From Alcaligenes faecalis (GTDB taxonomy: Bacteria; Pseudomonadota; Gammaproteobacteria; Burkholderiales; Burkholderiaceae_B), in contig NZ_CP031747.1 in the NCBI RefSeq assembly GCF_005311025.1, positions 310,001 through 374,000 of the forward strand: 64,000 nucleotides of DNA, given 5' to 3'. Each line of letters opens with the position of its first letter. Positions within the stretch are counted from its first letter, which is position 1. Below, one piece after another: positions 51,174-61,099 of this stretch. Below the pieces are notes generated by a model. It saw nothing but the letters and a program-made list of their open reading frames with translations. It ran no database searches and was not told the DNA's origin. The position numbers were made by a program, and so were the translations under genes.

Positions 51174-52694
51174 TTACTTGGACGTAGGCATGGCGAATTC
51201 CGCACCCTTGGAGATGCTTTCAGGCCAGCGCTGCATGATGGATTTCTGGCGGGTGTAAAAGCGGACACCTTCTTCACCGTAAGCGTGCATATCGCCAAAC
51301 AGGCTCTTCTTCCAGCCACCAAAACCGTGCCAGGCCATTGGCACTGGAATTGGCACGTTGATGCCAACCATACCCACGTGGATGCGGCGGCCAAATTCAC
51401 GGGCCACGTTACCGTCGCTGGTAAAGCACGCTACGCCGTTGCCGAACTGGTGCTTGTTGATCAGTTCAATGGCACTGGCCAGATCCGGTACGCGTACGCA
51501 GCACAGCACAGGGCCAAAAATTTCTTCCTGATACACACTCATGTCAGGGGTGACGTGATCGAACAGGGTGCCGCCCATCCAGAAGCCGTTCTCGCAACCT
51601 TCACCGGCTTTGGCGCCGTCAAATTCGCGACCGTCGACCAACAGTTTGGCGCCTTCCTGTACACCTTTGTCGATGCAGCTGCTGATGCGCTCGCGCGCTT
51701 GCTGTGTCACGATGGGGCCCATTTCGGCGGCGGCATTGGTGCCATTCAGAATCTTCAGGCTGCGAGTACGTTCTTCCAGCTTGGGCAGGATACGCTCGGC
51801 AGAGTCACCCACCAGCACGGCTACCGAGATGGCCATGCAACGCTCGCCAGCCGAGCCGTAGGCGGCACCGATCAGGGCGTCCACGGTCAGGTCGATGTCG
51901 GCATCCGGCATGACGACCAGATGGTTCTTGGCACCGCCCAGGGCTTGCACGCGTTTGCCGCCGATGGCGCCCATTTCATAAATACGGTTGGCAATCGGGG
52001 TGGAGCCCACGAAGGAGACGGCTTGCACGTCCTGGTGATTGACCAGCGCCTCAACCGCGTCTTTATCACCTTGCACCACGTTGAACACGCCATCGGGCAG
52101 CCCGGCTTTTTTCAGCAGTTCGGCAATGAACAGGCTGGGGCTGGGGTCGATAGGGCTGGGCTTGAGCACAAAGGTGTTACCCGCCGCGATGGCGACAGGG
52201 AACATCCACATGGGCACCATGACAGGGAAGTTGAACGGGGTGATACCGGCCACCACACCCAAGGGCTGGCGCATGGTCCAGTTGTCGATATTGGTGCTGA
52301 CCTGTTCGGTGAAATCGCCTTTGAGCAGTTGAGGAATGCCGCAAGCAAATTCCACAATTTCAATACCGCGGGTGACTTCGCCCATTGCATCGGACAGAAC
52401 CTTGCCATGCTCGGCCGTAATCATGGCTGCCAGCTTTTCCTTGTTCTCGTTGAGCAAGGACAAAAAGTTGAACAGCACACGGGCGCGGCGTAGCGGTGGG
52501 GTGTCGGCCCAGGCGGGGAAAGCGGCCTGGGCGCTGGCCACAGCGGCGTCAATATCTTGCTGGCTACCCAGTTTGACTTTGGCGCTGACCTGGCCGGTGG
52601 CCGGGTTGTACACCGGTTGAGTACGTGTACCGGCGCCAGCCTGCTGGCCACCTCCGATGTAGTGAGCAATTTCGGGGGTGTTTAACTCTGTCAT
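51174..52694 (-). CDS. mmsA: CoA-acylating (methyl)malonate-semialdehyde dehydrogenase
   Basis: MmsA oxidises methylmalonate or malonate semialdehyde with CoA and NAD+ to propionyl- or acetyl-CoA in valine, inositol or beta-alanine catabolism. The 506-residue ALDH-superfamily protein has catalytic Cys286 (AGERCMAIS), [12 protein letters not shown] and GGAKNH, where the usual general-base Glu is absent, as in this CoA-acylating family. AGGAG precedes the ATG. It is the last gene of the ligase-crotonase-DUF485-symporter-mmsA operon, 79 bases after the symporter. Confidence 0.9.
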   Translation of the reverse strand: MTELNTPEIAHYIGGGQQAGAGTRTQPVYNPATGQVSAKVKLGSQQDIDAAVASAQAAFPAWADTPPLRRARVLFNFLSLLNENKEKLAAMITAEHGKVLSDAMGEVTRGIEIVEFACGIPQLLKGDFTEQVSTNIDNWTMRQPLGVVAGITPFNFPVMVPMWMFPVAIAAGNTFVLKPSPIDPSPSLFIAELLKKAGLPDGVFNVVQGDKDAVEALVNHQDVQAVSFVGSTPIANRIYEMGAIGGKRVQALGGAKNHLVVMPDADIDLTVDALIGAAYGSAGERCMAISVAVLVGDSAERILPKLEERTRSLKILNGTNAAAEMGPIVTQQARERISSCIDKGVQEGAKLLVDGREFDGAKAGEGCENGFWMGGTLFDHVTPDMSVYQEEIFGPVLCCVRVPDLASAIELINKHQFGNGVACFTSDGNVAREFGRRIHVGMVGINVPIPVPMAWHGFGGWKKSLFGDMHAYGEEGVRFYTRQKSIMQRWPESISKGAEFAMPTSK

Positions 52695-52773
52695 GGTGAT
52701 GCTCCTGCTGGGATGAATTAAAACAAGGGGCGGTAACCCGGTCGGGCTGGGCTACCGCCAGAGTACCAAGTAT

Positions 52774-54342
52774 CTAGTGAGAGACAGCAGCAATACCGAC
52801 TGCAGTTTCAGCGCGGACCTGTTGGGCGTCAAAGCCATCCCGGTCTTCGCTGGCGCGGCGGCTGCTGTCCAGTTTCGATACAAAGTAAATCATGAAGAAT
52901 GCCAAAGGCATGGAAATCAGGGTGGGGAAGTCGTAAGGGAATACGGCTTCGGAAAAGCCCAGAATGCGGACCCAGACGGCTGGCGACAGAATCACCAGGC
53001 CCAGGGCCACAAGCAGGCCGCTCAAACCGCCATAAATGGCACCACGAGTGGTCATGCCGCGCCAGTACATGGACATCAGCAAGACCGGGAAGTTGGCCGA
53101 GGCGGCAATACTGAAGGCCAGGGCAACCAGGAACGCCACGTTCTGGTCACGGAACAGCAGGCCCAGGAAAATGGCGACAATGCCAATGCCGATCGAAGCC
53201 AGACGGTTGACGCGCATGGCTTGCGAGGGTGTGACATCGTCGCGGCGGATGACTTTGGCGTACAGATCATGTGCAACTGCCGAGGCACCGGCCAGGGTCA
53301 AACCACTGACCACGGCCAGAATCGTGGCAAAGGATACGGCGGCCAGCAAACCAAACAGCAGGTTGCCACCCAAAGCCGTTGCCAGGTGCATGATGGGCAT
53401 GTTCGAGCCGCCCAGCACCATGCCGCCTACCTTGCCGTCCACATAGAACTCGGGGTAGTTGGGCAGGATGGCCATGGCAGCCAGACCCAGAAAGCAGATC
53501 ACCACAAAGAAGACGCCCATCAAACCCGTTGCCACGAAGACCGATTTACGGGCAGCGCGTGCATCAGGCACCGTGAAGAAACGCATCATGATGTGAGGCA
53601 GACCGGCAATACCAAACACCAGTGACACTGCCAGAGACAGGCCCGAGAATGGATCAGCCATCAGCTTCCAGGGACCCTTCATAGCCGCGCCAGCCTGGTG
53701 ATGTTCGACCGCCGCACTGACCAGGGCGGAAAAGTCGAAGTTGAAGTAGTACAGGGCCAGGCCAGCCATCAAGAAGCCATTACCCATCATCAAGATAGCC
53801 TTGATGATTTGTACCCAGGTGGTTGCCACCATGCCACCCACCACGACGTACACCATCATGAGCAAGCCCACGGCCACCACGGCATAGGTGTAGTCGATGC
53901 CAAACAGCAGTTGCACCAGTTGTCCTGCGCCGACCATTTGCACGATCAGGTAGAACAGCACCACGGTCAGCGAGCTGATCGCGGTAAAGATGCGAGTGCT
54001 GCGTTCATCCAGGCGGTATGAGACGATGTCGCTCAGGGTGTAGCGACCCAGATTGCGCAAGCGCTCGGCAATCAGAAACATGATGACCGGCCAGCCCATG
54101 AAGGCGCAGACCGCATACAACAGCGAGTCAAAGCCGTTGGTAAAGGCCAGGGACGAAATACCCAGCAAGGTGGCGGCGGACATGTAGTCACCCACAATGG
54201 CCAGCCCATTTTGCGTGCCGGTAATGCCACCCCCGGCGGTGTAAAAGTCCGAGCTGGAACGAGTGCGTGACGAGGCCCAGTAAGTAATGCCCAGGGTCAC
54301 GACCACAAAGGCGGCAAAAATCAGAATCGCTTGTGTATTCAT
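52774..54342 (-). CDS. Cation/acetate-type sodium:solute symporter (ActP family)
   Basis: A 522-residue inner-membrane SSS-family transporter with about 13 helices. It has GITGTQNGLAIVGDYMSAATLLG, the ActP-type Na+-binding start, and SGLTLAGASAVAHDLY. E. coli ActP takes up acetate and other short carboxylates. ATG 54342 overlaps the DUF485 stop by four bases, the standard yjcH-actP arrangement. In this operon it probably imports the short carboxylic acid that the ligase activates. Confidence 0.88.
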   Translation of the reverse strand: MNTQAILIFAAFVVVTLGITYWASSRTRSSSDFYTAGGGITGTQNGLAIVGDYMSAATLLGISSLAFTNGFDSLLYAVCAFMGWPVIMFLIAERLRNLGRYTLSDIVSYRLDERSTRIFTAISSLTVVLFYLIVQMVGAGQLVQLLFGIDYTYAVVAVGLLMMVYVVVGGMVATTWVQIIKAILMMGNGFLMAGLALYYFNFDFSALVSAAVEHHQAGAAMKGPWKLMADPFSGLSLAVSLVFGIAGLPHIMMRFFTVPDARAARKSVFVATGLMGVFFVVICFLGLAAMAILPNYPEFYVDGKVGGMVLGGSNMPIMHLATALGGNLLFGLLAAVSFATILAVVSGLTLAGASAVAHDLYAKVIRRDDVTPSQAMRVNRLASIGIGIVAIFLGLLFRDQNVAFLVALAFSIAASANFPVLLMSMYWRGMTTRGAIYGGLSGLLVALGLVILSPAVWVRILGFSEAVFPYDFPTLISMPLAFFMIYFVSKLDSSRRASEDRDGFDAQQVRAETAVGIAAVSH

Positions 54343-54656
54343 GGGCGCACCTTTGCCAGTACACGTTCGCAAAGCGGATCAAAGCGCGTGTTGGCGACGT
54401 GGATATACACGCCTGTTAATAACCAGGACACAAAAATCAGTCCTACCCCGTACACCATGCCACTGTTGACAGCTCCTCCACTGCCCAGATCATGGGTTAG
54501 AACGCCGGGCCAAAAAATGGCCGTCACGATAAACAGGCCGGTCAGCCCCAGGCAGATGCCGGCGCAGGCAAATGCCAGACGCCGACGCTGCGACTTGAGT
54601 TGCTCATATTCCTGTAGTCCGGCTAGTTGCCGGCTTAACTCTTGATGCGACAGCAT
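54339..54656 (-). CDS. DUF485 membrane protein (YjcH-like symporter partner)
   Basis: A 105-residue protein with two helices (LAFACAGICLGLTGLFIVTAIF and GMVYGVGLIFVSWLLTGVYI) and the DUF485 pattern WLLTGVYIHVANTRFDPL. In many bacteria it is translated just before an ActP-type symporter, as here. GGAG lies 8 bases before the ATG. Confidence 0.88.
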   Translation of the reverse strand: MLSHQELSRQLAGLQEYEQLKSQRRRLAFACAGICLGLTGLFIVTAIFWPGVLTHDLGSGGAVNSGMVYGVGLIFVSWLLTGVYIHVANTRFDPLCERVLAKVRP

Positions 54657-54707
54657 GGTTTTGTCTCCGTATTGTTGTGATTACTGCCCATGTCCGCCTG
54701 GCCGATA

Positions 54708-55502
54708 TTATTTGGTCGGCTTCACTTTATGAGCTTTCTTATTAACAAACTCCCCCAAGCGTTCCTGCACGTCCCGCCCGGTTTGAACTACTGCTGCCAT
54801 CAAGCCCTCGGCAAAGAGGCCATCGGTGGCAGACATATCGGCAATGCGGCTGATCGAGCTGACAATGGCGTAGTTCGACAAGATGGCATTGCCTGCAATG
54901 CGCTGGGCCAGTTCCAGGCTCAGCTCATAGGCTGTTTTGGGGTTGGCTTCGTTGTTGCACACGTAGTGCGCCAGCCCCAGTCGCTCTCCTTCCACGGCAT
55001 CGAGCACGCGGCCTGTCAGCATCAGTTCGATCATGCGGTTGGGAGAAATGATTTTTGCGGTGCGAACGGTTGCGCCACCGCCGGTGAAGATGCCGCGTGT
55101 GCCTTCAGGCAGGGCAAAGAAGGTGCTGCTGTCGGCCACGCGAATGTGCGCTGCGCTGGCCAGTTCCAGGCCCCCACCCACGACCGCGCCTTGCAGGCAG
55201 GCAATGACGGGGATGCCGCCGTGTTCGATCTTGTCAAAAGCACGGTGCCAGCTTTGGCAGACGCGCAGAAAATCCACGGCGCCGCGTTCCTTGTCATGGT
55301 GTTCTTTCAGATCCAGGCCCGCGCAGAAATGGTCGCCTTCTGCCTTCATCAGAATGACCCGGATGTGCTCGGGAATATTGGAGAAGTACGCATCAATTTC
55401 AGCAATGGCATCTTCATCCAGGGCGTTGCGCTTGTGCGCCTTGTTCAGCGTGACAATTCCGATGTTGTCCAACTCGGTGGTGAGCAGGAAAGGGGCGGCC
55501 AT
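54708..55502 (-). CDS. Enoyl-CoA hydratase/isomerase (crotonase family)
   Basis: A 264-residue crotonase with oxyanion-hole segments FCAGLDLK and GAVVGGGLELA, and both acid/base Glu residues at 113 and 133 (GGGLELAS, LPEGTRG). The GTRGIF segment differs from typical hydratases and may reflect a special substrate. AAGGAG precedes the ATG. It begins 44 bases after the ligase gene and is followed by the DUF485-symporter pair, so it acts in the same acyl-CoA pathway. Confidence 0.88.
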   Translation of the reverse strand: MAAPFLLTTELDNIGIVTLNKAHKRNALDEDAIAEIDAYFSNIPEHIRVILMKAEGDHFCAGLDLKEHHDKERGAVDFLRVCQSWHRAFDKIEHGGIPVIACLQGAVVGGGLELASAAHIRVADSSTFFALPEGTRGIFTGGGATVRTAKIISPNRMIELMLTGRVLDAVEGERLGLAHYVCNNEANPKTAYELSLELAQRIAGNAILSNYAIVSSISRIADMSATDGLFAEGLMAAVVQTGRDVQERLGEFVNKKAHKVKPTK

Positions 55503-55546
55503 AAAAAACTCCTTGTGTTACGTAAATGCGAGGGCAGTGGTGCAAA

Positions 55547-57154
55547 TCAGCTGGGGTCGGTTTGATCCGCCAGCATTTTGCGCAGTGCCATTTTTTGAAT
55601 CTTTCCAGTTGCCGTCATCGGCATCTGGTCGATGAAAATTACTTTGTCGGGTACGGACCAGCGGGTGACGCGATCCTGATAGCGCTCCAGCATGTGGGCC
55701 TCATCCAGCTCAGCGCCTTCGCGTGGCACCACGAACAGCACGGGGCGTTCGCCCCATTTGTCGTCGGCCTGGGCGATGCAGGCAGCCAGCTCAACCAAAG
55801 GCTCTTCCATGGCGATGTTCTCGATCTCGATCGAGGAGATCCATTCGCCACCGGACTTGATCACATCCTTGCTGCGGTCAGTAATGTAGACGTAGCCATC
55901 GGCGTCGATGGAGCCCACGTCGCCTGTGCGGAACCAGCCGTTTTCACTGGCCAGATCGGGTTTGCCGTAATAGCGGTCCATGATCCAGTTGCCCTGGATC
56001 AGCAGGTGGCCGCTGCTCTTGCCGTCGCGTGGCAAGGTGTTGCCTTCGTCGTCAACAGTTTTCAGGCGTGCGCCGAACAGGGCACGGCCTTGCGAGGCCA
56101 GCACGTGCTGCTTCTGGGCTTCGGGCAGATCGCTGTGTTTGGGCAGCAATTGGCACACCGTGCCCAGCGGCGAGGTTTCAGTCATGCCCCAGGCGTGGCG
56201 CACGGTAATGCCGTAGCCCGCCCAGGCGGCAATCATATTGGGTGGGCAAGCGGAACCGCCGATCAGGATGCGGCTCAGGGTGGTGAACTGCTTGCCATTG
56301 GCTTTGGCATAGTCCAGCACGGTTTTCCAGATGGTGGGTACACCGGCGGACAAGGTGACGCCAGCGCGTTCGCATAGGGAGTAAATGCGCTCTCCCTGCA
56401 AATTTGCACCGGGCAGAACAATTTTGGCTCCGGACATCAGGCCGGAGTAAGGCAGGCCCCAGGCATTAACGTGAAACATGGGGACCAAAGGCATGACGGC
56501 GTCAGCGCTGGCAATGCACAGTGCGTTCGGGTGGGCCGAAGCGTAGGCATGCAAGAGGGTGGAGCGATGGGTGTACAGGGCACCTTTGGGATCGCCCGTG
56601 GTGCCGGAGGTGTAGCACAGGCCGCTGGCGGTATTTTCATCAAACACAGGCCACTCAAAGCCCGTGCTGTCATTGCCCAGCCAGCTTTCGTATTCATCGG
56701 CCAAGGGGCCCTGGGCCTGGCTGCCCATGCGTACCCACTGCTTGACGGTGGGGCACTGGCCGCGCAGATAGCTGACCATTTCTTCAAAATGTTCGTCGTA
56801 GAACATCACCGTGTCTTGAGCATCATTGATGATGAAGGCAATTTGCTCGCGCGTCAGACGCGGGTTCACGGTGTGACAGATCAGACCGATGCCCGAGGTG
56901 GCGTAGTAAATTTCCAGATGGCGGTAGGTGTTCCATGCCAAAGTTGCCACGCGCTCGCCGGGCTGCAGGCCTTCGCGGCGCAGTCCCAAGGCCAGATCCT
57001 GAACCCGGTGGGCAAATTCAAGATAGCTGTAGCGATGAAGCTCGCCATTATCCAAAGCGGTAACAATCTCCTGCTCAGGGTTATTCTCTACGGCGTGGGT
57101 GAGAATTGAACTGATGAGCAAGGGCATATGCATCATATTTCCAGTGCCTAACAT
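55547..57154 (-). CDS. Acyl-CoA synthetase (AMP-binding, medium-chain/AlkK-like)
   Basis: A 535-residue adenylate-forming ligase that activates a carboxylic acid to its CoA thioester. The P-loop [18 protein letters not shown] (181-198), [12 protein letters not shown] (A5), [25 protein letters not shown] in parts ([29 protein letters not shown]) and the catalytic Lys of MTATGKIQK are present. The sequence type is that of AlkK/medium-chain ligases, but the true substrate is unknown. ATG 57154 has AAGGAG upstream. It heads the reverse operon and is divergent from the AraC gene. Confidence 0.92.
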   Translation of the reverse strand: MLGTGNMMHMPLLISSILTHAVENNPEQEIVTALDNGELHRYSYLEFAHRVQDLALGLRREGLQPGERVATLAWNTYRHLEIYYATSGIGLICHTVNPRLTREQIAFIINDAQDTVMFYDEHFEEMVSYLRGQCPTVKQWVRMGSQAQGPLADEYESWLGNDSTGFEWPVFDENTASGLCYTSGTTGDPKGALYTHRSTLLHAYASAHPNALCIASADAVMPLVPMFHVNAWGLPYSGLMSGAKIVLPGANLQGERIYSLCERAGVTLSAGVPTIWKTVLDYAKANGKQFTTLSRILIGGSACPPNMIAAWAGYGITVRHAWGMTETSPLGTVCQLLPKHSDLPEAQKQHVLASQGRALFGARLKTVDDEGNTLPRDGKSSGHLLIQGNWIMDRYYGKPDLASENGWFRTGDVGSIDADGYVYITDRSKDVIKSGGEWISSIEIENIAMEEPLVELAACIAQADDKWGERPVLFVVPREGAELDEAHMLERYQDRVTRWSVPDKVIFIDQMPMTATGKIQKMALRKMLADQTDPS

Positions 57155-57268
57155 GGTGATGTCTCCTTGTATTATGTGTGTCAGCATAGGATGGTTTAGC
57201 ACCTTACCCAATAGCGAATACTGACGTCGAATATGCAAAAAGTGACAATCTTTGAGAGGTCATAGGAA

Positions 57269-58321
57269 ATGAATGCTTTGCCCGGCACGCTCCCGGTGCC
57301 CGTTGATGCAGCCCATACCGCCACCGTGGCGCTGGATCTGGTTCAGGACTGGTTTCACAGCCTGCGCACCAGCTACTCCGAAGAGGTGCTGGATCACTGC
57401 CTGAAGCAGTCGGGCATCGTGAAAGACTTTATTGATCGGCCCGGCGCTCGTTTGACGCGGGATCAACTGGTGCGCCTGTATCAGGAAAGCGCCAGGAAAA
57501 CGGGCGATGAGATGATGGGGTTCTGGACTCGGCCGATACGGGCCGGGGCCTTGAAATACATTGTGCGCACCGTGCGGGATGCGCCATCCATCAATGTGGC
57601 CTTGTACCGTTTCACCCAGTTCTGGAATCTGCTGCTGGATGATTTCAGCCTGAATCTGATACGCACGGATAAAGAGTTGGGCATTGAGCTGGTGCCGCGC
57701 TATCCCACCGCCTATGTGCATCGTTTCGGCCATGCACTGATGCTGAAGCTGACGCACGGAATTGTGTCCTGGCTGATGGGGCGCGAGGTGCCGGTGCAGC
57801 AAGTGGCCTTTGCATTTCCCAGACCGGCTTTTGCGGCGGACTATTCGGTGCTGTTTCCCGCTTCAGTCAGTTTTGATGCGCCGTGCTCGCATATCTTGTT
57901 CGGCGTGGAGTTGGGGCAGGTACGGCCACAACGCACTCAGGTTGAGGCCAGAGCCTTTCTGGAGCGTGCGCCGCGTGACTGGATTTTTACTTCCTATCAC
58001 GAGCATGCCTTGCGCCTGAAAGTACGGGAAATCTTGCATACCGATCTGGGCTACACCTTGCAGGATGTGTCCGGCAAATTGCATATGTCGGCGCGCACGC
58101 TGATACGCAGGCTGCAAGAAGAAGGCCTGTCGTTTCAGGGGATCAAGGATGAGCTGCGCCGAGATTTGGCGATTTTCAAATTGCTGCGCAAAGATATGTC
58201 GCTGGCTGAAATTGCTTACGCCTTGAAGTTCAGTTCGCCAGCGACATTTCACCGGGCTTTCCGCCATTGGACGGGCATGACGCCCGGTGTGTATCGCGCC
58301 GCCCAGCAGGAACTGGCCTGA
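57269..58321 (+). CDS. AraC-family transcriptional regulator
   Basis: A 350-residue regulator with an N-terminal Arabinose_bd-type domain (about 30-210), as in OruR and similar proteins, and a C-terminal double helix-turn-helix (about 255-350; LQDVSGKLHMSARTLIRRLQ, then MSLAEIAYALKFSSPATFHRAF). It is divergent from the ligase operon with 114 bp between starts, which makes it the likely activator of that operon, with the imported acid or its CoA ester as possible effector. AGGAA precedes the ATG. Confidence 0.92.
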   Translation: MNALPGTLPVPVDAAHTATVALDLVQDWFHSLRTSYSEEVLDHCLKQSGIVKDFIDRPGARLTRDQLVRLYQESARKTGDEMMGFWTRPIRAGALKYIVRTVRDAPSINVALYRFTQFWNLLLDDFSLNLIRTDKELGIELVPRYPTAYVHRFGHALMLKLTHGIVSWLMGREVPVQQVAFAFPRPAFAADYSVLFPASVSFDAPCSHILFGVELGQVRPQRTQVEARAFLERAPRDWIFTSYHEHALRLKVREILHTDLGYTLQDVSGKLHMSARTLIRRLQEEGLSFQGIKDELRRDLAIFKLLRKDMSLAEIAYALKFSSPATFHRAFRHWTGMTPGVYRAAQQELA

Positions 58322-58357
58322 AGGGCGGTTCAGCCAAGCAGGCTGTGTGGTCCGGGC

Positions 58358-59254
58358 TTACTTGCGTTCGCCGCCCAGGACTTCGACCAGATCGCTGATC
58401 ATCTTGGCCAGCTCGGAGGTCATCAAGGTCATGTCAGCGTCAAAGATTTCGTCATCGTTGACGGCCGTCACATCTTGTTTTTCAGTCAGGATGTCCAGCG
58501 GGGCCACGCGTTTGACGTCCAGCGCATCGGTCAGCACAAAGCTGATGCGATCTGCCCAGGTCATGGCCAAACGGGTGCATTGCTTGCCGGCTTCAACGTG
58601 CTTGCGCACTTCGTCAATGTCGGCGCTTTGCTTCACGTAGCGTACGGCAGCACCGCTATCGCCGGTGGAGCGCAGTTCCGTGTCCTGGTCCACAGTAAAG
58701 TTGGCCAGTTGCTCTTCGTCCACCAGCCAGGAGGTCATGGCGGCACCGGGTGATTGCTCGGTATACAGAGGCTGCACGGGGAAAGGTTCCACGCTCTTGG
58801 CCAGCAGGCCCAGAACTTCGTCGCTCTTGGCGGTAGCCGCGGCATCAATAGCCAGCCAGTGGTTGCGGGTATCCAGCCAGACGCGGGTGTCGCGCGAGAC
58901 GGCGAAGGCACGAGGCATCAAGTCCACAATGACTTGTTCCTTGATTTCCTTCATTTGCTTGCGGCCAGGTTTGTAGCCTTGCTGCTCTTCGATATCACGA
59001 GCCTTTTCACGAGCGACTTGGTTGATCACTGTGGTGGGCAGCAGCTTCTTTTCGGCGCGCAGAGCGATCAGGTACTGACCGTTAACTTCGTGCACCAGAG
59101 CACTGTTCTCGCGTGGGCTGACCCAGCCCAGGCTTAGCGGTTCCTGGCTGGAACCAGGGGTGAAGCTGTGTTTGGAAAGAGCTTCTTCCAGCTCTTCGGC
59201 GGAACATACCCAGTCGGGGGAGAGGCGATAGATGCGTAGATTCTTAAACCACAT
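58358..59254 (-). CDS. rdgC: Recombination-associated protein RdgC
   Basis: RdgC is a ring-shaped DNA-binding protein that limits RecA action. The 298-residue protein starts MWFKNLRIYRL and has LGWVSPRENSALVHEVNGQYLIALRAEKKLLP (in parts) and INQVAREKARDIEEQQGYKPGRKQ, the RdgC pattern. ATG 59254 fits the family start, although the frame is open further upstream. It converges on the AraC gene and no terminator is visible between them. recA lies 4 kb to the right. Confidence 0.95.
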   Translation of the reverse strand: MWFKNLRIYRLSPDWVCSAEELEEALSKHSFTPGSSQEPLSLGWVSPRENSALVHEVNGQYLIALRAEKKLLPTTVINQVAREKARDIEEQQGYKPGRKQMKEIKEQVIVDLMPRAFAVSRDTRVWLDTRNHWLAIDAAATAKSDEVLGLLAKSVEPFPVQPLYTEQSPGAAMTSWLVDEEQLANFTVDQDTELRSTGDSGAAVRYVKQSADIDEVRKHVEAGKQCTRLAMTWADRISFVLTDALDVKRVAPLDILTEKQDVTAVNDDEIFDADMTLMTSELAKMISDLVEVLGGERK

Positions 59255-59421
59255 GGATACGAAGATAAATAAACAGAAGAAAAAGGGCGGGCGTAAAGCC
59301 CGAGGCAATGTTCGATTGTACGCGCAGATCTTCCTGTGTCGCCCCGCCATTTACGGACCCTTGCATTTGCTTGACAGAGCGCGGGAAATGGCCGGTGCAA
59401 CGCGTTTTTTGCCTGGACTGG

Positions 59422-61095
59422 CTAACGATTGATGTCGTTATGGCGGGTTTCGCGCACAAAGGGCGCACCAATCGCAACCGTCACCAGACAGATCAGAATC
59501 GGGTACCACAAACCATCGTAAATATTGCCAGTGACGGCAATCATGGCAAAGGACAGGGTGGGCAAAAAGCCCCCGAACCAGCCATTGCCAATGTGATAGG
59601 GCAGGCTCATGGAGGTGTAGCGGATGCGGATCGGGAACATCTCCACCAGCATGGCCGCAATGGGGCCGTAGACCGCGGTTACCAGCCCCACCAGATAGGT
59701 CAGCAGGACCACCAGCATCACTTTATTGATCTGCTCCGGGTCTGCGCCGTCCGGGTAGCCGTACTGGCGCATGGTCTGAGTCAGCTCATTGCGCAGCTCT
59801 TGCGAGTGACGGGCAAAATCGGCGCGGCTCAGATGTCCGCCTTCAAAACCATCGATCACATGATCGCCAATGCGTACCTGGGCCACCTGACCGGGCGAAC
59901 CCTTGACGTTGTTGTAGCTGACCGCGTGGCTGGCCATGTAGGATTTCACGATATCGCAAGAGCTGGTGAAGGTGTGGCTGCCCACCGGATTGAACTGGAA
60001 GGAACAACTGGCCGGGTCGGTAATGACAGTGACGGGCGCGTTGCGCTGCGCCTGGACCAAAGCAGGGTTGGCAAAATAGGCCAGGCCCTGGAAGACCGGG
60101 TAGTAGGTCAGGGCGGCCAGCAAACAGCCCGTCAGGATGATGGGCTTGCGCCCGATTTGATCCGACAGCCAGCCAAAAAAGATAAATAGCGGGGTGGCCA
60201 GTAGCAGTGAAATTACCATCAAGGTTTGCGCCAAGGTGGCATGCAAACCCAGCATTTGGGTAATGAAGAACAAGGCGTAAAACTGTCCCGTGTACCAGAC
60301 CACGCCTTGGCCGGCCGTCAGGCCGAACAGCGCCAGCAAGGCGATGCGCAGATTCGCCCAGCGCCCGAAGGATTCGGTAATGGGCGAGGTCGACAGCGTG
60401 CCTTCTTCCTTGATGTGCTGGAAGGCAGGTGACTCTTTCAGGTTCATCCGTATCCAGACGGAAATCGCCAGCAGCAGCACGGAAATCAGAAAGGGAATGC
60501 GCCAGCCCCAAACCACAAATGCTTCTTCCCCGACCAGACTGCGTATGCCCATGATGACCAGCAGGGACAGCAGCAAACCCACAGATGCCGTGGTCTGAAT
60601 CCAGCTGGTGTAAAAACCGCGACGGTGCTGGGGTGCGTACTCAGCCACATAGGTGGCGGCACCGCCGTATTCGCCACCCATGGCCAGGCCTTGCAGCAGA
60701 CGCAGGACGATCAGCATGATGGGGGCGGCAATCCCGATGGCTTCATAACTGGGTAGTACGCCGACCAAAAAGGTGGACAGTCCCATCAGCAGGATGGTGA
60801 TCAGAAAGGTGTACTTGCGGCCCACGCGGTCGCCAATACGACCAAAGAGCAAGGCTCCAAAGGGGCGTACGGCAAAACCGGCGGCAAAGGCCAACAAGGC
60901 AAAGATAAAGCCGGCTGTCGGGTTAACAGCGGAAAAGAAGTGTTGCGCCAGAATGGCGGCCATGGAGCCGTACAGGTAGAAGTCGTACCACTCGAACATG
61001 GTGCCCAGGGCGGAGGCAAAAATAACTTTGCGGCCTTGGGTGTCCAGCTTGTTCTTGGCTTTCGGGAAGGTTGCACTGGTGATTGTCTGGGGCAT
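59422..61095 (-). CDS. MHS-family MFS transporter with large periplasmic loop
   Basis: A 557-residue metabolite:H+ symporter-type MFS protein, 12 helices, with the MHS start SALGTMFEWYDFYLYGSMA, GRIGDRVGRKYTFLIT, LQGLAMGGEYGGAATYVAEY and GWLSDQIGRKP. Between helices 9 and 10, residues about 342-457 form a hydrophilic domain on the periplasmic side with Cys364 and Cys380. Family members carry carboxylates, betaines or aromatic acids. The ATG lies four bases after the sensor-kinase stop, so the transporter is probably under that two-component system. Confidence 0.9.
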   Translation of the reverse strand: MPQTITSATFPKAKNKLDTQGRKVIFASALGTMFEWYDFYLYGSMAAILAQHFFSAVNPTAGFIFALLAFAAGFAVRPFGALLFGRIGDRVGRKYTFLITILLMGLSTFLVGVLPSYEAIGIAAPIMLIVLRLLQGLAMGGEYGGAATYVAEYAPQHRRGFYTSWIQTTASVGLLLSLLVIMGIRSLVGEEAFVVWGWRIPFLISVLLLAISVWIRMNLKESPAFQHIKEEGTLSTSPITESFGRWANLRIALLALFGLTAGQGVVWYTGQFYALFFITQMLGLHATLAQTLMVISLLLATPLFIFFGWLSDQIGRKPIILTGCLLAALTYYPVFQGLAYFANPALVQAQRNAPVTVITDPASCSFQFNPVGSHTFTSSCDIVKSYMASHAVSYNNVKGSPGQVAQVRIGDHVIDGFEGGHLSRADFARHSQELRNELTQTMRQYGYPDGADPEQINKVMLVVLLTYLVGLVTAVYGPIAAMLVEMFPIRIRYTSMSLPYHIGNGWFGGFLPTLSFAMIAVTGNIYDGLWYPILICLVTVAIGAPFVRETRHNDINR

Positions 61096-61099
61096 GTAC

